Below, in pieces: positions 43,714-52,382 of a DNA stretch of 64,000 nt. A model generated the notes under the pieces. It was given only the letters and a program-made list of their open reading frames with translations. It was not told where the DNA came from and did not search any database. Position numbers and translations under genes: made by a program. The DNA lies in the NCBI GenBank assembly GCA_963769765.1, contig CAVYNA010000006.1:248001-312000 (forward strand), in the 5' to 3' direction. Position 1 is the first letter of the stretch; each line of letters opens with the position of its first letter. The stretch comes from Bog-756 sp963769765. Its GTDB lineage: Bacteria; Actinomycetota; Acidimicrobiia; Acidimicrobiales; RAAP-2.

Positions 43714-46005
43714 GTGATCCTGGCCGGAACCGGCGCGATCGGTTCGATCGCGGCATCGAGTGCGGCGGGCGCCGCCGGTGCTTCGGCCTCGAGGTCCTCC
43801 GCGCTCGAAGGAGTCCTCCGCGTCGTGACACCGTCGTTCAACACGCTGCCCACCGACTGGACCGAAACCTGGTCGACGGGATCGCTCCCCGACGCAGGTG
43901 CGCCCATCGCATTCTCCTCGCCGGTGCCGGCCGACCTGGACGGGCAGGGGTCGGTGGTGGTCGGTGACCGACGTGGATATCTGTACGCGCTCCACCTGGC
44001 GGACGGCACGCCGGTCGCCGGGTGGCCGACGACCGACGAGAGCGGCCCTGTCGATTCGACGCCGTCGGTTGCGCCCGGCCCGAACGGTCTCGCGACGGTC
44101 TTCGTCGGCTCGGGAAACGATGCAAACCCGGCGACCGGAGGCATGCAGGCCTTCGACAACACCGGCGCGCGCCGGTGGTTCGCCGCCGCGGTCAACCCGT
44201 CGACCGATCCCCAGCCGACATCGGGGGTGCAGGCGGGACTCTCGATCGGCTCGGTCGTGCCCGGTACGACCGACGTCGTGGCTGGTTCGCTGGGCCAGGT
44301 CAGCGTCGCGCTCGGCGCGGACAGTGGCTCGGTGCTGACCGGCTGGCCGTTCGTCAATTCGGACAGCACCCACTCGACCGCCGCCCTCGCCGATCTCTAC
44401 GGCACCGGCAGCGACCAGATCGTCCAGGGTGGCGACCAGAGCGCAGGCACCGGGCTCGGCCAGACCTACCAGAACGGCGGACACCTCCGGATCCTCTCGG
44501 GACGGGGGAACCTGATCTGCCGGGCCGATACCGACCAGGTGGTCGACTCGTCCCCCGCGGTCGGCGGGTTCCTCCCGGGCGGCGCGACCGGCATCGTGGT
44601 CGGCACCGGCTCCTTCTTCGCCGGCGCGTCGGACACCGACACGCTGAAGGCCTTCGACACCGGCTGCCACCAGCGGTGGTCGGTCACCCTGGACGGGAGC
44701 ACCTTCTCGTCACCTGCGCTCAGCACGCTGACGGGCGACGGCACGTTGGACGTGGTCGAGGGCACCGACCAGGGTGCCGGTGGGTCTGGCTCGGTGTGGG
44801 CACTGGACGCGGCGACCGGACAGAAGCTCTGGGAGACCACCGGCATCGGTCGGGTCATCGGCTCGGTGGTCACTGCGAACCTGCAGCTGCCGGGCGAGAA
44901 GGGGAACGACGTGATCGTGCCCACGACCAACGGCGCCCAGGTCGTCGACGGGGCGACCGGCAACCTGATCACGCAGCTCAGTCCCAACTTGGGCCTCCAG
45001 AACGCCCCGCTCGTCACCGCCGATCCCAACGGCACGATCGGCATCACCCTCGCCGGCTACACGTTCTCGGGGATCTCGCCGGGCGGCGTCGGCGAGATCG
45101 ACCACTACGAGATCACCGGGTCGAGCGGGGCGGCCGCGGTCGGCAACGGGTCGTGGCCGATGTTCCACCACGACGCACAGCTGACCGGGGACGCAGGTGG
45201 CACGCCGGCCGGCGGGTCGATCGCAGGGTGCTCGATCCCTGCCGCGGTCCTCGGCGGGTACGACCTCGCGGCCTCCGACGGTGGCATCTTCTCGTTCCCG
45301 CAGAACGGGATGCCGTTCTGCGGTTCGACGGGCGGGTTGCACCTCAACGCGCCGGTCGTCGGGATCGCGATGGCGCCGTCGACGGGCGGGTACTGGGAGG
45401 TCGCGTCCGACGGCGGGATCTTCGCGTTCGGTGACGCGGGCTTCTTCGGGTCGATGGGAGCGAGTCCGTTGAACGCACCGATCGTGGGAATGGCGGCGAC
45501 ACCCGACGGCAAGGGGTACTGGGAGGTCGCGGCCGACGGCGGCATCTTCGCGTTCGGTGACGCGGGCTTCTTCGGGTCGATGGGAGGGACGCACCTCAAC
45601 CGGCCGGTGGTCGGGATGTCCATGTCCGCCGACGGTCTCGGTTACCGCCTGGTCGCGTCCGACGGCGGCATCTTCTCCTTCGGGGACGCTCCGTTCTCCG
45701 GATCAGAGGGCGGCGCGCCCCTCAACCAACCGGTCGTCGGTACGGCGAACGATCCGAACAACGGCGGGTACTGGGAGGTCGCGTCCGACGGCGGGATCTT
45801 CGCGTTCGGAGGCGCACCCTTCCTCGGGTCGACCGGAGGGATCCCGTTGCAGGCACCGATCGTCGGCATGGCCCAGACGTCGAACGGGAGCGGGTACCGC
45901 TTCGTCGCGTCCGACGGCGGTATCTTCAGCTTCGGCGCGCCCTACCTGGGTTCGATGGGCGGCGCACCGTTGAACCAGCCGATCGTCGGCATGGCCGGCT
46001 TCTGA
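43714..46005 (+). CDS. Secreted beta-propeller protein with C-terminal 42-residue repeats
   Basis: A 763-residue protein. A short hydrophobic N terminus (ILAGTGAIGSIAASSAAGAA) looks like a signal peptide. Residues about 45-480 form a PQQ/FG-GAP-like propeller (PADLDGQGSVVVGDRRGYLY, WALDAATGQKLWETTG). Residues about 517-763 are six repeats of DGGIF[AS]FG..... .GS.GG..LN.P.VGM. GTG 43714 is the only in-frame start after the stop at 43615. It leaves no basic n-region, so a true start in a frame-shifted upstream segment is possible. Such repeats are common in actinobacterial exported proteins of unknown function. Confidence 0.8.
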   Translation: MILAGTGAIGSIAASSAAGAAGASASRSSALEGVLRVVTPSFNTLPTDWTETWSTGSLPDAGAPIAFSSPVPADLDGQGSVVVGDRRGYLYALHLADGTPVAGWPTTDESGPVDSTPSVAPGPNGLATVFVGSGNDANPATGGMQAFDNTGARRWFAAAVNPSTDPQPTSGVQAGLSIGSVVPGTTDVVAGSLGQVSVALGADSGSVLTGWPFVNSDSTHSTAALADLYGTGSDQIVQGGDQSAGTGLGQTYQNGGHLRILSGRGNLICRADTDQVVDSSPAVGGFLPGGATGIVVGTGSFFAGASDTDTLKAFDTGCHQRWSVTLDGSTFSSPALSTLTGDGTLDVVEGTDQGAGGSGSVWALDAATGQKLWETTGIGRVIGSVVTANLQLPGEKGNDVIVPTTNGAQVVDGATGNLITQLSPNLGLQNAPLVTADPNGTIGITLAGYTFSGISPGGVGEIDHYEITGSSGAAAVGNGSWPMFHHDAQLTGDAGGTPAGGSIAGCSIPAAVLGGYDLAASDGGIFSFPQNGMPFCGSTGGLHLNAPVVGIAMAPSTGGYWEVASDGGIFAFGDAGFFGSMGASPLNAPIVGMAATPDGKGYWEVAADGGIFAFGDAGFFGSMGGTHLNRPVVGMSMSADGLGYRLVASDGGIFSFGDAPFSGSEGGAPLNQPVVGTANDPNNGGYWEVASDGGIFAFGGAPFLGSTGGIPLQAPIVGMAQTSNGSGYRFVASDGGIFSFGAPYLGSMGGAPLNQPIVGMAGF
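45262..46002 (+). repeat. Six tandem 126-bp (42-aa) coding repeats
   Basis: The units begin with [SA]DGGIF and end with GY[WR].V. Lengths are 44, 42, 42, 42, 42 and a final 32 residues. DNA identity between units is high around gacggcgggatcttcgcgtt, which could make the array prone to copy-number change or misassembly. Confidence 0.85.
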
Positions 46006-46033
46006 GCCCTCACGGCGCGCCGGTGGTCGGGCC

Positions 46034-46039
46034 TAGACT
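46034..46039 (+). promoter_or_regulatory. -10 element for the parA-like leaderless transcript
   Basis: TAGACT lies six bases before GTG 46046, in the 40-bp gap after the repeat protein. Confidence 0.55.
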
Positions 46040-46045
46040 CCGCCT

Positions 46046-46831
46046 GTGACCGACGTCATCGCCGTGGCGAATCAGAAGGGCGGCGTGGCGAAGACCACGA
46101 CGGTCCACTCGCTCGGTGTCGCCTCGGCCGAGCTCGGCAAGCGCACGCTCGTGATCGATCTCGACCCGCAGGCGTGCCTGACCTACTCCTTGGGATTCGA
46201 TCCCGACGCGCTCGGCCTCTCGCTCCACGACGTCTTCGTGCAGCGCGCCTGTGTCGCAGACGTCGCGCGACCGGTGCCGGGCGTGGCCGGACTGGACGTG
46301 TTGCCGGCGACCATCGATCTCGCCGGCTCCGAGGTCCACCTGCTCGCTCGCACGGGACGTGAGCACGTGCTCAAGCGCGCGATCGAGCCGATCCTCCAAC
46401 GGTACGACCTCGTGCTCGTGGACTGCCCACCGTCGCTCGGCGTCCTCACCATCAACGGACTGACCGCAGCGGACGCCGTGCTCATCCCGCTCCAGTGCGA
46501 AGCGCTGTCCCATCGCGGTGTCGGGCAGCTGCTCGAGACGATCGAGGACGTGAGGGCGTTCGCCAACGAGACGCTGAGCGTCCGCGGAATCATCGCGACG
46601 ATGTACGACGATCGGACCCGCCACTCGCGGCGCATCATCGAAGAGGTCGAGAGCCGGTACGGCATCCCCGTCCTCCAGCCACCGGTGCGCAAGTCGATCC
46701 GGTTCGCCGAAGCACCTGCCCGTGGCAAATCGATCCTCCAGCACGCCCCGGACTCACCGGGTGCGCTCGCCTACCGGACGCTCGCCACCCAGCTGTTCGA
46801 GACGAGCGTGGCGGCCGGAACACCCGGCTAG
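46046..46831 (+). CDS. ParA-family ATPase (orphan)
   Basis: A 261-residue deviant Walker-type ATPase. Walker A' is NQKGGVAKTTT, A-box LVIDLDPQACLTYSLG, and Walker B LVLVDCPPSLGVLTING. The C-terminal PPVRKSIRFAEAPARGKSIL is the Soj/ParA signature. ParA proteins position chromosomes, plasmids or protein complexes. No parB follows, and no replication gene is near, so it is unlikely to be the chromosomal partition locus. Instead a small Cys-rich protein overlaps its stop. It starts from a leaderless promoter. Confidence 0.92.
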   Translation: MTDVIAVANQKGGVAKTTTVHSLGVASAELGKRTLVIDLDPQACLTYSLGFDPDALGLSLHDVFVQRACVADVARPVPGVAGLDVLPATIDLAGSEVHLLARTGREHVLKRAIEPILQRYDLVLVDCPPSLGVLTINGLTAADAVLIPLQCEALSHRGVGQLLETIEDVRAFANETLSVRGIIATMYDDRTRHSRRIIEEVESRYGIPVLQPPVRKSIRFAEAPARGKSILQHAPDSPGALAYRTLATQLFETSVAAGTPG

Positions 46832-47166
46832 TGGTGCCGGGCACGGACCCGCTCGGCAAGCGGGCGCTGTTCACTCCGCCCGGTTCGGCAGTCCCCGGTG
46901 ACGCGACACCAACCCGTGGCGCTGGTCGGCGCGCGCACTTCTCGATCGCCGAGACCAGGGACGCACCTCCGCCAGTCGCGCAGGCAGGCGGGAGCGCACT
47001 CGTCGTCGGCTGCTCCGCGTGTCGCACGTCCACCAAGGTCGGGTGGTGGGAGCTCTTGCAACTCCATCTGCCGGTGACCGCCTGGCTGCCGGGCCGCCGA
47101 TTCGACCGGTGGCTGACCTGTCCGGCTTGTCGGCAGCGGACCTGGACGAGCGTGACGTGCGGGTGA
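46831..47166 (+). CDS. Small Cys-rich protein coupled to ParA
   Basis: A 111-residue protein whose GTG overlaps the TAG of the ParA gene by one base. The N terminus VVPGTDPLGKRALFTPPG is followed by a disordered stretch and a C-terminal zinc-ribbon-like region with CSAC ... CPAC and a final Cys (GCSACRTSTKVGWWELLQLH, WLTCPACRQRTW). I recall a PG.DPLGKRALF motif from proteins next to actinobacterial ParA genes but cannot name the family. Partnering with the ParA is inferred from the overlap. Confidence 0.7.
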   Translation: MVPGTDPLGKRALFTPPGSAVPGDATPTRGAGRRAHFSIAETRDAPPPVAQAGGSALVVGCSACRTSTKVGWWELLQLHLPVTAWLPGRRFDRWLTCPACRQRTWTSVTCG

Positions 47167-47218
47167 GCGGCGCCCGACCGGCGCCGTGCCCGCCTCCGGC
47201 ACGGAGTGTCGCCGGCCG

Positions 47219-47974
47219 GTGACGGACGCGCTCACGGCCGCGGCGTCGACCGCGCATCCCGGAGGCATCAGCGGATGGCTGCTCAATTTCCACGGTCCCC
47301 TCGCGTACGTGCTCGTCGGGGCGCTCGCGTTCGCAGAGGCCGCACTGATGGTCGGCTTCTTCGTTCCGGGCGAGACCGCGGTGGTCATCGGTGGCGTGCT
47401 GGCGGGACTGCACCGGGTGAACCTCGCGACCATGATCGTCGTCGTCGTGGTCTGCGCCATCGCTGGCGACTCGGTCGGTTACGAAGTCGGGAAGACAGCT
47501 GGCCCCTGGCTGCTCGAGCGCAAGGCGCTCAAAGGCAGGGCCGGAGTCCGGCGGACGATCGGACTGCTCGAACGGTACGGCGGACCGGCGGTCTTCCTCG
47601 GCCGCTTCCTCGCGTTCGCGCGCGCGATCATCCCGGGTCTCGCCGGCATGAGCGGGCTCCGGTACCGGACGTTCCTCGCCTACAACGCGGCGGGCGGTCT
47701 CGTCTGGGGTGTCGGCTACACGCTGCTCGGGTACATCGTCGGTCTTTCGTTCTCGCGGGTGCTCTCGACGGTCGGGATCTGGTCGGCGGCCGTGGTGGGC
47801 GGGGTCGTCGTCCTGGTGGTCGTCTTCCACCTCTGGCGCAAGGCCCGCGAGCGGAGACGGCTCTCGGAGGAGCTGAGCGATCTCGGCACCGCCGACACGT
47901 CGCAGCCTCCGCTCGGGGGCGGTGGGCACGACCGAGCGGAGGGCGCACCGCCCGGCAGTGGCGCCGTCCGCTGA
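47219..47974 (+). CDS. DedA-family membrane protein
   Basis: A 251-residue VTT/DedA protein. After a re-entrant N-terminal part (YVLVGALAFAEAALMVGFFV, PGETAVVIGGVLAG) come GDSVGYEVGKTAGPWLL, the family motif FLGRFLAFARAIIPGLAGMS (F.GRF....R....AG) and two helices at GLVWGVGYTLLGYIVGLSF and AAVVGGVVVLVVVFHLW. DedA proteins act in lipid flipping and envelope homeostasis. The start is uncertain (GTG 47219 preferred; GTG 47186 possible). The tail is polar and disordered. Confidence 0.9.
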   Translation: MTDALTAAASTAHPGGISGWLLNFHGPLAYVLVGALAFAEAALMVGFFVPGETAVVIGGVLAGLHRVNLATMIVVVVVCAIAGDSVGYEVGKTAGPWLLERKALKGRAGVRRTIGLLERYGGPAVFLGRFLAFARAIIPGLAGMSGLRYRTFLAYNAAGGLVWGVGYTLLGYIVGLSFSRVLSTVGIWSAAVVGGVVVLVVVFHLWRKARERRRLSEELSDLGTADTSQPPLGGGGHDRAEGAPPGSGAVR

Positions 47975-47985
47975 CCACGAAGAGG

Positions 47986-48012
47986 CCGGACCGGTTGGGT
48001 CAGCCGGTCTGG
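47986..48012. terminator. Hairpin between convergent genes
   Basis: CCGGACCGG and CCGGTCTGG pair over nine positions (one G-T wobble) with a nine-base loop. The hairpin spans the end of the dedA-like gene region and the stop of the convergent lipoprotein gene. Confidence 0.6.
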
Positions 48013-50105
48013 AGGTGCGTCGGGGTGACGCCGCCGGGCAGGAGGAGGTCGAACCCGTCGGGAATCGAGAGCATCCCCGGAGCGGTGCCCGAGACGTCGG
48101 TGATCCCGTACTGCCAGACGATCGAGTCGGTCGTCGGGTCGATGACCACGACCCGGTTGCGGTAGTCGTCGTTGACCATGATCAGCCCGTTGGGCAGACG
48201 CTCCGCGAGGGACGGTTTCTTCAACATCGCATCCCCGGCGGTCGCGTCGTAGGTCCAGGTGATCTGCCCGGCACGGGTGAACTCGAGGACGCGTCCCTCG
48301 GCAGGCGGGTCGTAGTCGCACATGAGATAGAGGTCACTGCCGAGCTGTTGGGGGTCCGAGGGATAGTTGACCGTCGGCAGATGCAGGGACCAGACCACCG
48401 CTCCCTGTGGCGTGAACTCGTCGACCCACGAGCCGTTGATCTCCGAGACCAGCACGTTGCCGTCCGCGAGCGGCGTGTCGCCGTTCGGATACGCGATCGA
48501 GGTCGGCGGGTCGTGGGCGTCCGTGCCGTTGCCGATCTGGCCGGTGACCTGTCCCTGCGGCGAGAGGAAGAGGATCCGGTTGTTCGAGGCGTCCGCCACG
48601 GTGATCGTCCCGGACTTGAGGAGGTACGCGTCGTCGGGCTGGTTGAGGTAGCCCGGTGAGGAACCAGGTCGACCGGGGTGGCCGTACTGCCACAGGACCG
48701 CACCTGAGGGGTACCCGATCTCGACGATCGTGTGGTTGTCCTCCTGATTGGAGATGATCCCCGTCCCGCCTTTGATGAAAAAGGCATCGTCGGGGAAGTA
48801 GAAGCCACCCGGTGGTGCGGGCATGGCCGCGGACGGGTACACCCACGTGATCGTCCGTTGCGGGTTCATCGCGAGGAGGCGGTCGTTCCCCCGGTCGGCG
48901 ATCAGCAACGTGCCGGGAAAGGGCGATCCCGCGGATGCACTGCCGGATGGTCCGCCGTAGCGACTCGGCCGCAGCGAGATCACCGTGCGCAGGGAGCCTG
49001 ACGCCACACCCGCCTGGTCCGGACCCGACTGGGCGGCAACCTCGCCGCCGACGAGGTAGCCGACCGCGTGGCCTCCCGCACCGACGGTCGCAGAGCCGGC
49101 GAATGCGGTGGCCTGCGGCAGGAGTCCGGCATCGAGGACGTGACCCGTCGAGGGGACGAATGCGTCGACCTGCGTCAAGGTCGTGCCGCCTGCGGTCTCG
49201 CCACCCGCGACATAGATGGTCCCGCCGATGAGGAAGGCGCTCGCGCCGTACAGCGCCTGCGGCAGGTGGCCGACGACCGACGCGTGGTGGTGCACGGGGT
49301 CGATGAGCTGGATGTCGTCGGTGGCGGTCGTGGACGGGCCCGCCGACGCAGTCTGCCCACCGAAGGAATAGAGCATCCCGCCGGCGGCGGCGACGACGGC
49401 GGGGTAGCGGACCGGCACGGGCAGATCGGCGACGCTGGAGAACCGGATCCCGTCGGTGGTGGAGAGGACGCCGGGGAGATAGGTCGTACCGTTGTAGCCG
49501 CCGACCACGTACGCCGTGGTGGCGGGGTGCGACGCCGCACCGGTGGTGACCGTGGCGACGGCGAGGTCCGAGCGCGGCTCGGGGAGCTGTCCGGCGACCG
49601 TCGCGGTGCCGGCTGCCTTCGACGGGACCGCGGGAACGGGAACCGCCTGGATCGTCGCGAACGTGTTCGGGGAGCCGCCGCCGAAGACGAAGGTCGTCGA
49701 CCCGAGGGTCGCTGCGGCGGCGTCGTGGACCGGAGCTGCGAGGTTCACCGCGGGCGTCACCGTCCCGGATGCGGGGTCGATGGTCGACACCGACGCGAGC
49801 GAGGATCCTGCCGGCGTGATCCCGCCGAGCACGGTCAGCCCGGTGCCGTCGGCGACCACCGATTCACGGGAGACAGGTGCGGCGAGCTGCCAGGGCGCAA
49901 TCCCGGCCTCGATCGACGCGGGCCCGCGTGCCGCCGTGGCGGCCTTGGATCCGCCGCCCGACGCCGGTTCCGCCTTCGGGGAACTTCCACCCGAGCACGA
50001 GGCGAAGGCGACGCCGGCGACGAGGAGGACGACGAGCGCTGCGAGCGCCGCCGCCCGTCGGCGCTGTCGACGGATGCGGCGTTGCCGGTGCGAGTTGCGT
50101 TCCAC
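48000..50105 (-). CDS. Exported Kelch/NHL-type beta-propeller protein (putative lipoprotein)
   Basis: A 701-residue protein. A strongly basic start and a hydrophobic segment (AAALAALVVLLVAGVAF) end in ASCSGGSS, a near-lipobox. Residues about 75-395 are Kelch-like repeats (TAYVVGGYNGTTYLPGVL, GMLYSFGGQTAS, TIYVAGGETAGG). Residues about 400-690 are an NHL/arylsulphotransferase-like propeller (LLIADRGNDRLLAMNPQ, ITWVYPSA, ILFLSPQGQVTGQIGNG, RVLEFTRAGQITWTYDA, IVWQYGITDVSG). It probably binds a ligand at the cell surface. GTG 50105 follows GAGGAG. No partner gene is evident. Confidence 0.8.
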   Translation of the reverse strand: MERNSHRQRRIRRQRRRAAALAALVVLLVAGVAFASCSGGSSPKAEPASGGGSKAATAARGPASIEAGIAPWQLAAPVSRESVVADGTGLTVLGGITPAGSSLASVSTIDPASGTVTPAVNLAAPVHDAAAATLGSTTFVFGGGSPNTFATIQAVPVPAVPSKAAGTATVAGQLPEPRSDLAVATVTTGAASHPATTAYVVGGYNGTTYLPGVLSTTDGIRFSSVADLPVPVRYPAVVAAAGGMLYSFGGQTASAGPSTTATDDIQLIDPVHHHASVVGHLPQALYGASAFLIGGTIYVAGGETAGGTTLTQVDAFVPSTGHVLDAGLLPQATAFAGSATVGAGGHAVGYLVGGEVAAQSGPDQAGVASGSLRTVISLRPSRYGGPSGSASAGSPFPGTLLIADRGNDRLLAMNPQRTITWVYPSAAMPAPPGGFYFPDDAFFIKGGTGIISNQEDNHTIVEIGYPSGAVLWQYGHPGRPGSSPGYLNQPDDAYLLKSGTITVADASNNRILFLSPQGQVTGQIGNGTDAHDPPTSIAYPNGDTPLADGNVLVSEINGSWVDEFTPQGAVVWSLHLPTVNYPSDPQQLGSDLYLMCDYDPPAEGRVLEFTRAGQITWTYDATAGDAMLKKPSLAERLPNGLIMVNDDYRNRVVVIDPTTDSIVWQYGITDVSGTAPGMLSIPDGFDLLLPGGVTPTHLQTG

Positions 50106-50294
50106 ATGCTCCTCGTCAGTACTGGGTGGGCTGGTGGGCGCGTCGCCGACCGAAAGCGGAGTGTCGACCGGGACGGGTGGAGCCGGTTACGCGGGACGGC
50201 CGGTCCCGCCGGCGGCTGCCCGGAGGCGGACGGGCTTCAGTGATCGGTCACGAAGAATAGTGCGGGCTCCCGGCAAATCCTTGAACCCGCCCAG

Positions 50295-52169
50295 GTGACT
50301 GCCTACCATGACTCGGCAGCGCCACGACCTCGAATGCAGGACGTCGGCCGCACATCGGGGTGGGACGCGAATGGAGCTCGATCATCTCGGATGGTGGCAG
50401 TCGACCGGGGCGCCCCGGAACTCGACGTGACGCCGCCCGGTGACCAGGTTCCCCCAGACCTCCTCCGTGCTGCCTCGGCGAAGCTGACACGCCTGGTCGC
50501 CCACTGCCCTGACGCCTACTTCGAGGTCGACGCCTCGGGCATCGTCACCCAGTGGAACCCGCGGGCGGAGCTCCTCCTCGGGTGGCGGCGGTCCGAGGTG
50601 GTCGGGCATCCGGCGACCGAGCGACTCCTCGCATCACCGCTCGCCGACACCGCCATCGGCCAGGTGCTCGCCAGGGCGGAGGCCGGACGCGGTCGACCCG
50701 AGGTCGACGAGCTCCACGGCATAGTCGAGCTACTCCACCGCAACGGTGGTCCGATTGCGGTCGACGCCCTCCTCTTCGAGTACACGAACGGCCCGGAGGT
50801 TTCGGTCGGTTGCTATCTGCGTGCGCTCGACGGTGACGGGACGGGACACGGCACCCGCAGGGCCGCCGAGCTCTACGACCGACTCACCGGACTGCCCAAC
50901 CGGGTCCTGTTCGGGTCGAGGCTCGCGGGCGCGGTCCGTGACGTCGGAAGCGTCCCTGGAGCGGTGGCGGTCGTCCTCCTCGATCTCGACCGCTTCAAAG
51001 GGGTCAACAACTCGATGGGACACGGCGTCGGCGACCAGCTGCTCGAGGCGGTCGCCGGTCGGTTGCGTCAGGCTGCCGGCGGGGCCGAATTGATCGCGCG
51101 GCTCAGCGGAGACGAGTTCCTCGCGCTCTTCGTCGACCCGCAAGGCAGCGCACACGCGGCGGCCTCGGCATTCATCGCGCGCGCCCGTTCCGCGGTCGCA
51201 GGACCCTTCGAAATCGGGACGGCCGAGCTCTTCTGCGACGTGTCCGTCGGCGTCGCCCTCAACACCTTCGGGGTCGACGACCCCGAGACCTTGCTTTCCA
51301 ACGCGGAGGCCGCGATGTACCAGGCGAAGCGGCGGGGGGGCTCGGGTGTGGAGACCTTCGGCGAGTCGATGCGGATCGAGGTGCTCGACCGACTGACCAC
51401 CGAGCACTCACTGCGTCGAGCACTCGAGCGCCGGGAGCTCGAGATCCACTACCAACCCGTCGTCGAGATCGCGGGGGTCACCACGGTCGGCGTCGAAGCG
51501 CTCGTGCGGTGGGACCACCCGGACCAGGGGCTCGTCGCGCCCTACCGGTTCATCCCTGTCGCCGAGGAGAGCGGGCTGATCATCCCGATCGGAGCGTGGG
51601 TGCTGGAAGAGGCCTGCCGCCAGCTGCGCGAGTGGCGCCGCGCGGGACCGGCGCGGATCGGGGGCTCGCTGGAGGTGAACCTCTCCGCACGCCAGATCGA
51701 CGACCCGCGGATCGTCCGCACCGTCGAAGGGATCCTCGCCCGTACCGGCATCCCCCCCGAGCTGCTCACCCTCGAGATCACCGAGAGCGCGTTGATGCAC
51801 GACGCGGCGGCGGCGTTGACGGTGCTACGCGCGCTCAAGGCCCTCGGGGTCCAACTCGCGATCGACGACTTCGGCACGGGCTACTCGTCGCTCGGCTATC
51901 TCCGCCGCTTCCCGTTGGACTTCGTGAAGGTCGACCGCATGTTCGTCGAGGAGCTCGGCGTGCGTGACGAAGGAGCGGAGATCGTCGCCGCCGTCGTCGG
52001 GCTCGCCCATGCACTCGGCCTCGAGGTGGTCGCCGAAGGCGTCGAGACAGAAGTACAGCTCGAAGTCCTCCGCGACCTCGGATGCGACTACGCGCAGGGC
52101 TACCTGTTCTCGAAGCCGGTGCCGGCTGTCGAGCTGGCGAGCGCGTTCGGTCGCCCGTTGAGCGCCTGA
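50295..52169 (+). CDS. PAS-GGDEF-EAL cyclic-di-GMP protein
   Basis: About 624 residues. A PAS domain (YFEVDASGIVTQWNPRAELL, LGWRRSEVVGHP) is followed by a GGDEF domain with SGDEF at 271-275 and VLLDLDRFKGVNNSMGHG. The EAL domain has EALVRW from Glu401, LEITESALMHD, DDFGTGYSS and VAEGVETE. The first G of GGDEF is Ser, a tolerated variant; the EAL catalytic motifs look intact, so phosphodiesterase activity is likely and synthase activity possible. There is no membrane segment. The start is uncertain: GTG 50295, ATG 50334 and ATG 50391 are in frame and none has a ribosome site. Confidence 0.9.
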   Translation: MTAYHDSAAPRPRMQDVGRTSGWDANGARSSRMVAVDRGAPELDVTPPGDQVPPDLLRAASAKLTRLVAHCPDAYFEVDASGIVTQWNPRAELLLGWRRSEVVGHPATERLLASPLADTAIGQVLARAEAGRGRPEVDELHGIVELLHRNGGPIAVDALLFEYTNGPEVSVGCYLRALDGDGTGHGTRRAAELYDRLTGLPNRVLFGSRLAGAVRDVGSVPGAVAVVLLDLDRFKGVNNSMGHGVGDQLLEAVAGRLRQAAGGAELIARLSGDEFLALFVDPQGSAHAAASAFIARARSAVAGPFEIGTAELFCDVSVGVALNTFGVDDPETLLSNAEAAMYQAKRRGGSGVETFGESMRIEVLDRLTTEHSLRRALERRELEIHYQPVVEIAGVTTVGVEALVRWDHPDQGLVAPYRFIPVAEESGLIIPIGAWVLEEACRQLREWRRAGPARIGGSLEVNLSARQIDDPRIVRTVEGILARTGIPPELLTLEITESALMHDAAAALTVLRALKALGVQLAIDDFGTGYSSLGYLRRFPLDFVKVDRMFVEELGVRDEGAEIVAAVVGLAHALGLEVVAEGVETEVQLEVLRDLGCDYAQGYLFSKPVPAVELASAFGRPLSA

Positions 52170-52180
52170 TCCGGACCGCA

Positions 52181-52206
52181 CCCGCCGCGGCCGGCCGGCC
52201 GGCGGG
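52181..52206. terminator. GC-rich hairpin
   Basis: CCCGCCG (52181-52187) pairs with CGGCGGG (52200-52206) around an internally self-complementary GGCCGG core. It lies 12 bp after the PAS-GGDEF-EAL stop and just past the 3' end of tRNA-Pro, so it could end transcription from both sides. Confidence 0.6.
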
Positions 52207-52212
52207 GCTTCG

Positions 52213-52287
52213 TCGGGAAGGCGGGATTTGAACCCGCGACCTCCTGCTCCCAAAGCAGGCGCGCTAACCAAGCTGCGCTACTTCCCG
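52213..52287 (-). tRNA. tRNA-Pro (anticodon TGG)
   Basis: A 75-base cloverleaf: acceptor CGGGAAG/CTTCCCG, anticodon stem CCTGC/GCAGG with loop TTTGGGA, T-arm GCGGG-TTCAAAT-CCCGC, discriminator A. CCA is not encoded. Confidence 0.95.
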
Positions 52288-52369
52288 TCGACGGGCCGTC
52301 TTGCCGGCCTCGGCCCACAGCGTAGGTCACGCCATTGCCGCAATCGCCGTCCTGTCGACGGACAGCAGA

Positions 52370-52375
52370 TAGCGT
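52370..52375 (+). promoter_or_regulatory. -10 element for a leaderless transcript
   Basis: TAGCGT lies seven bases before ATG 52383 of the Ppx/GppA gene. Confidence 0.5.
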
Positions 52376-52382
52376 CACGCCG

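Noticed and set aside
45262..46002. Regularly spaced repeats suggestive of a CRISPR-like array
   Set aside because: The 126-bp units are in frame, code for a 42-residue protein motif, and have no short identical repeat with unique spacers.
46046..46831. Chromosomal or plasmid partition locus or replication origin
   Set aside because: Only a ParA is present. There is no ParB, no parS-like palindrome that I could find, no dnaA/dnaN/rep gene and no iteron cluster nearby.
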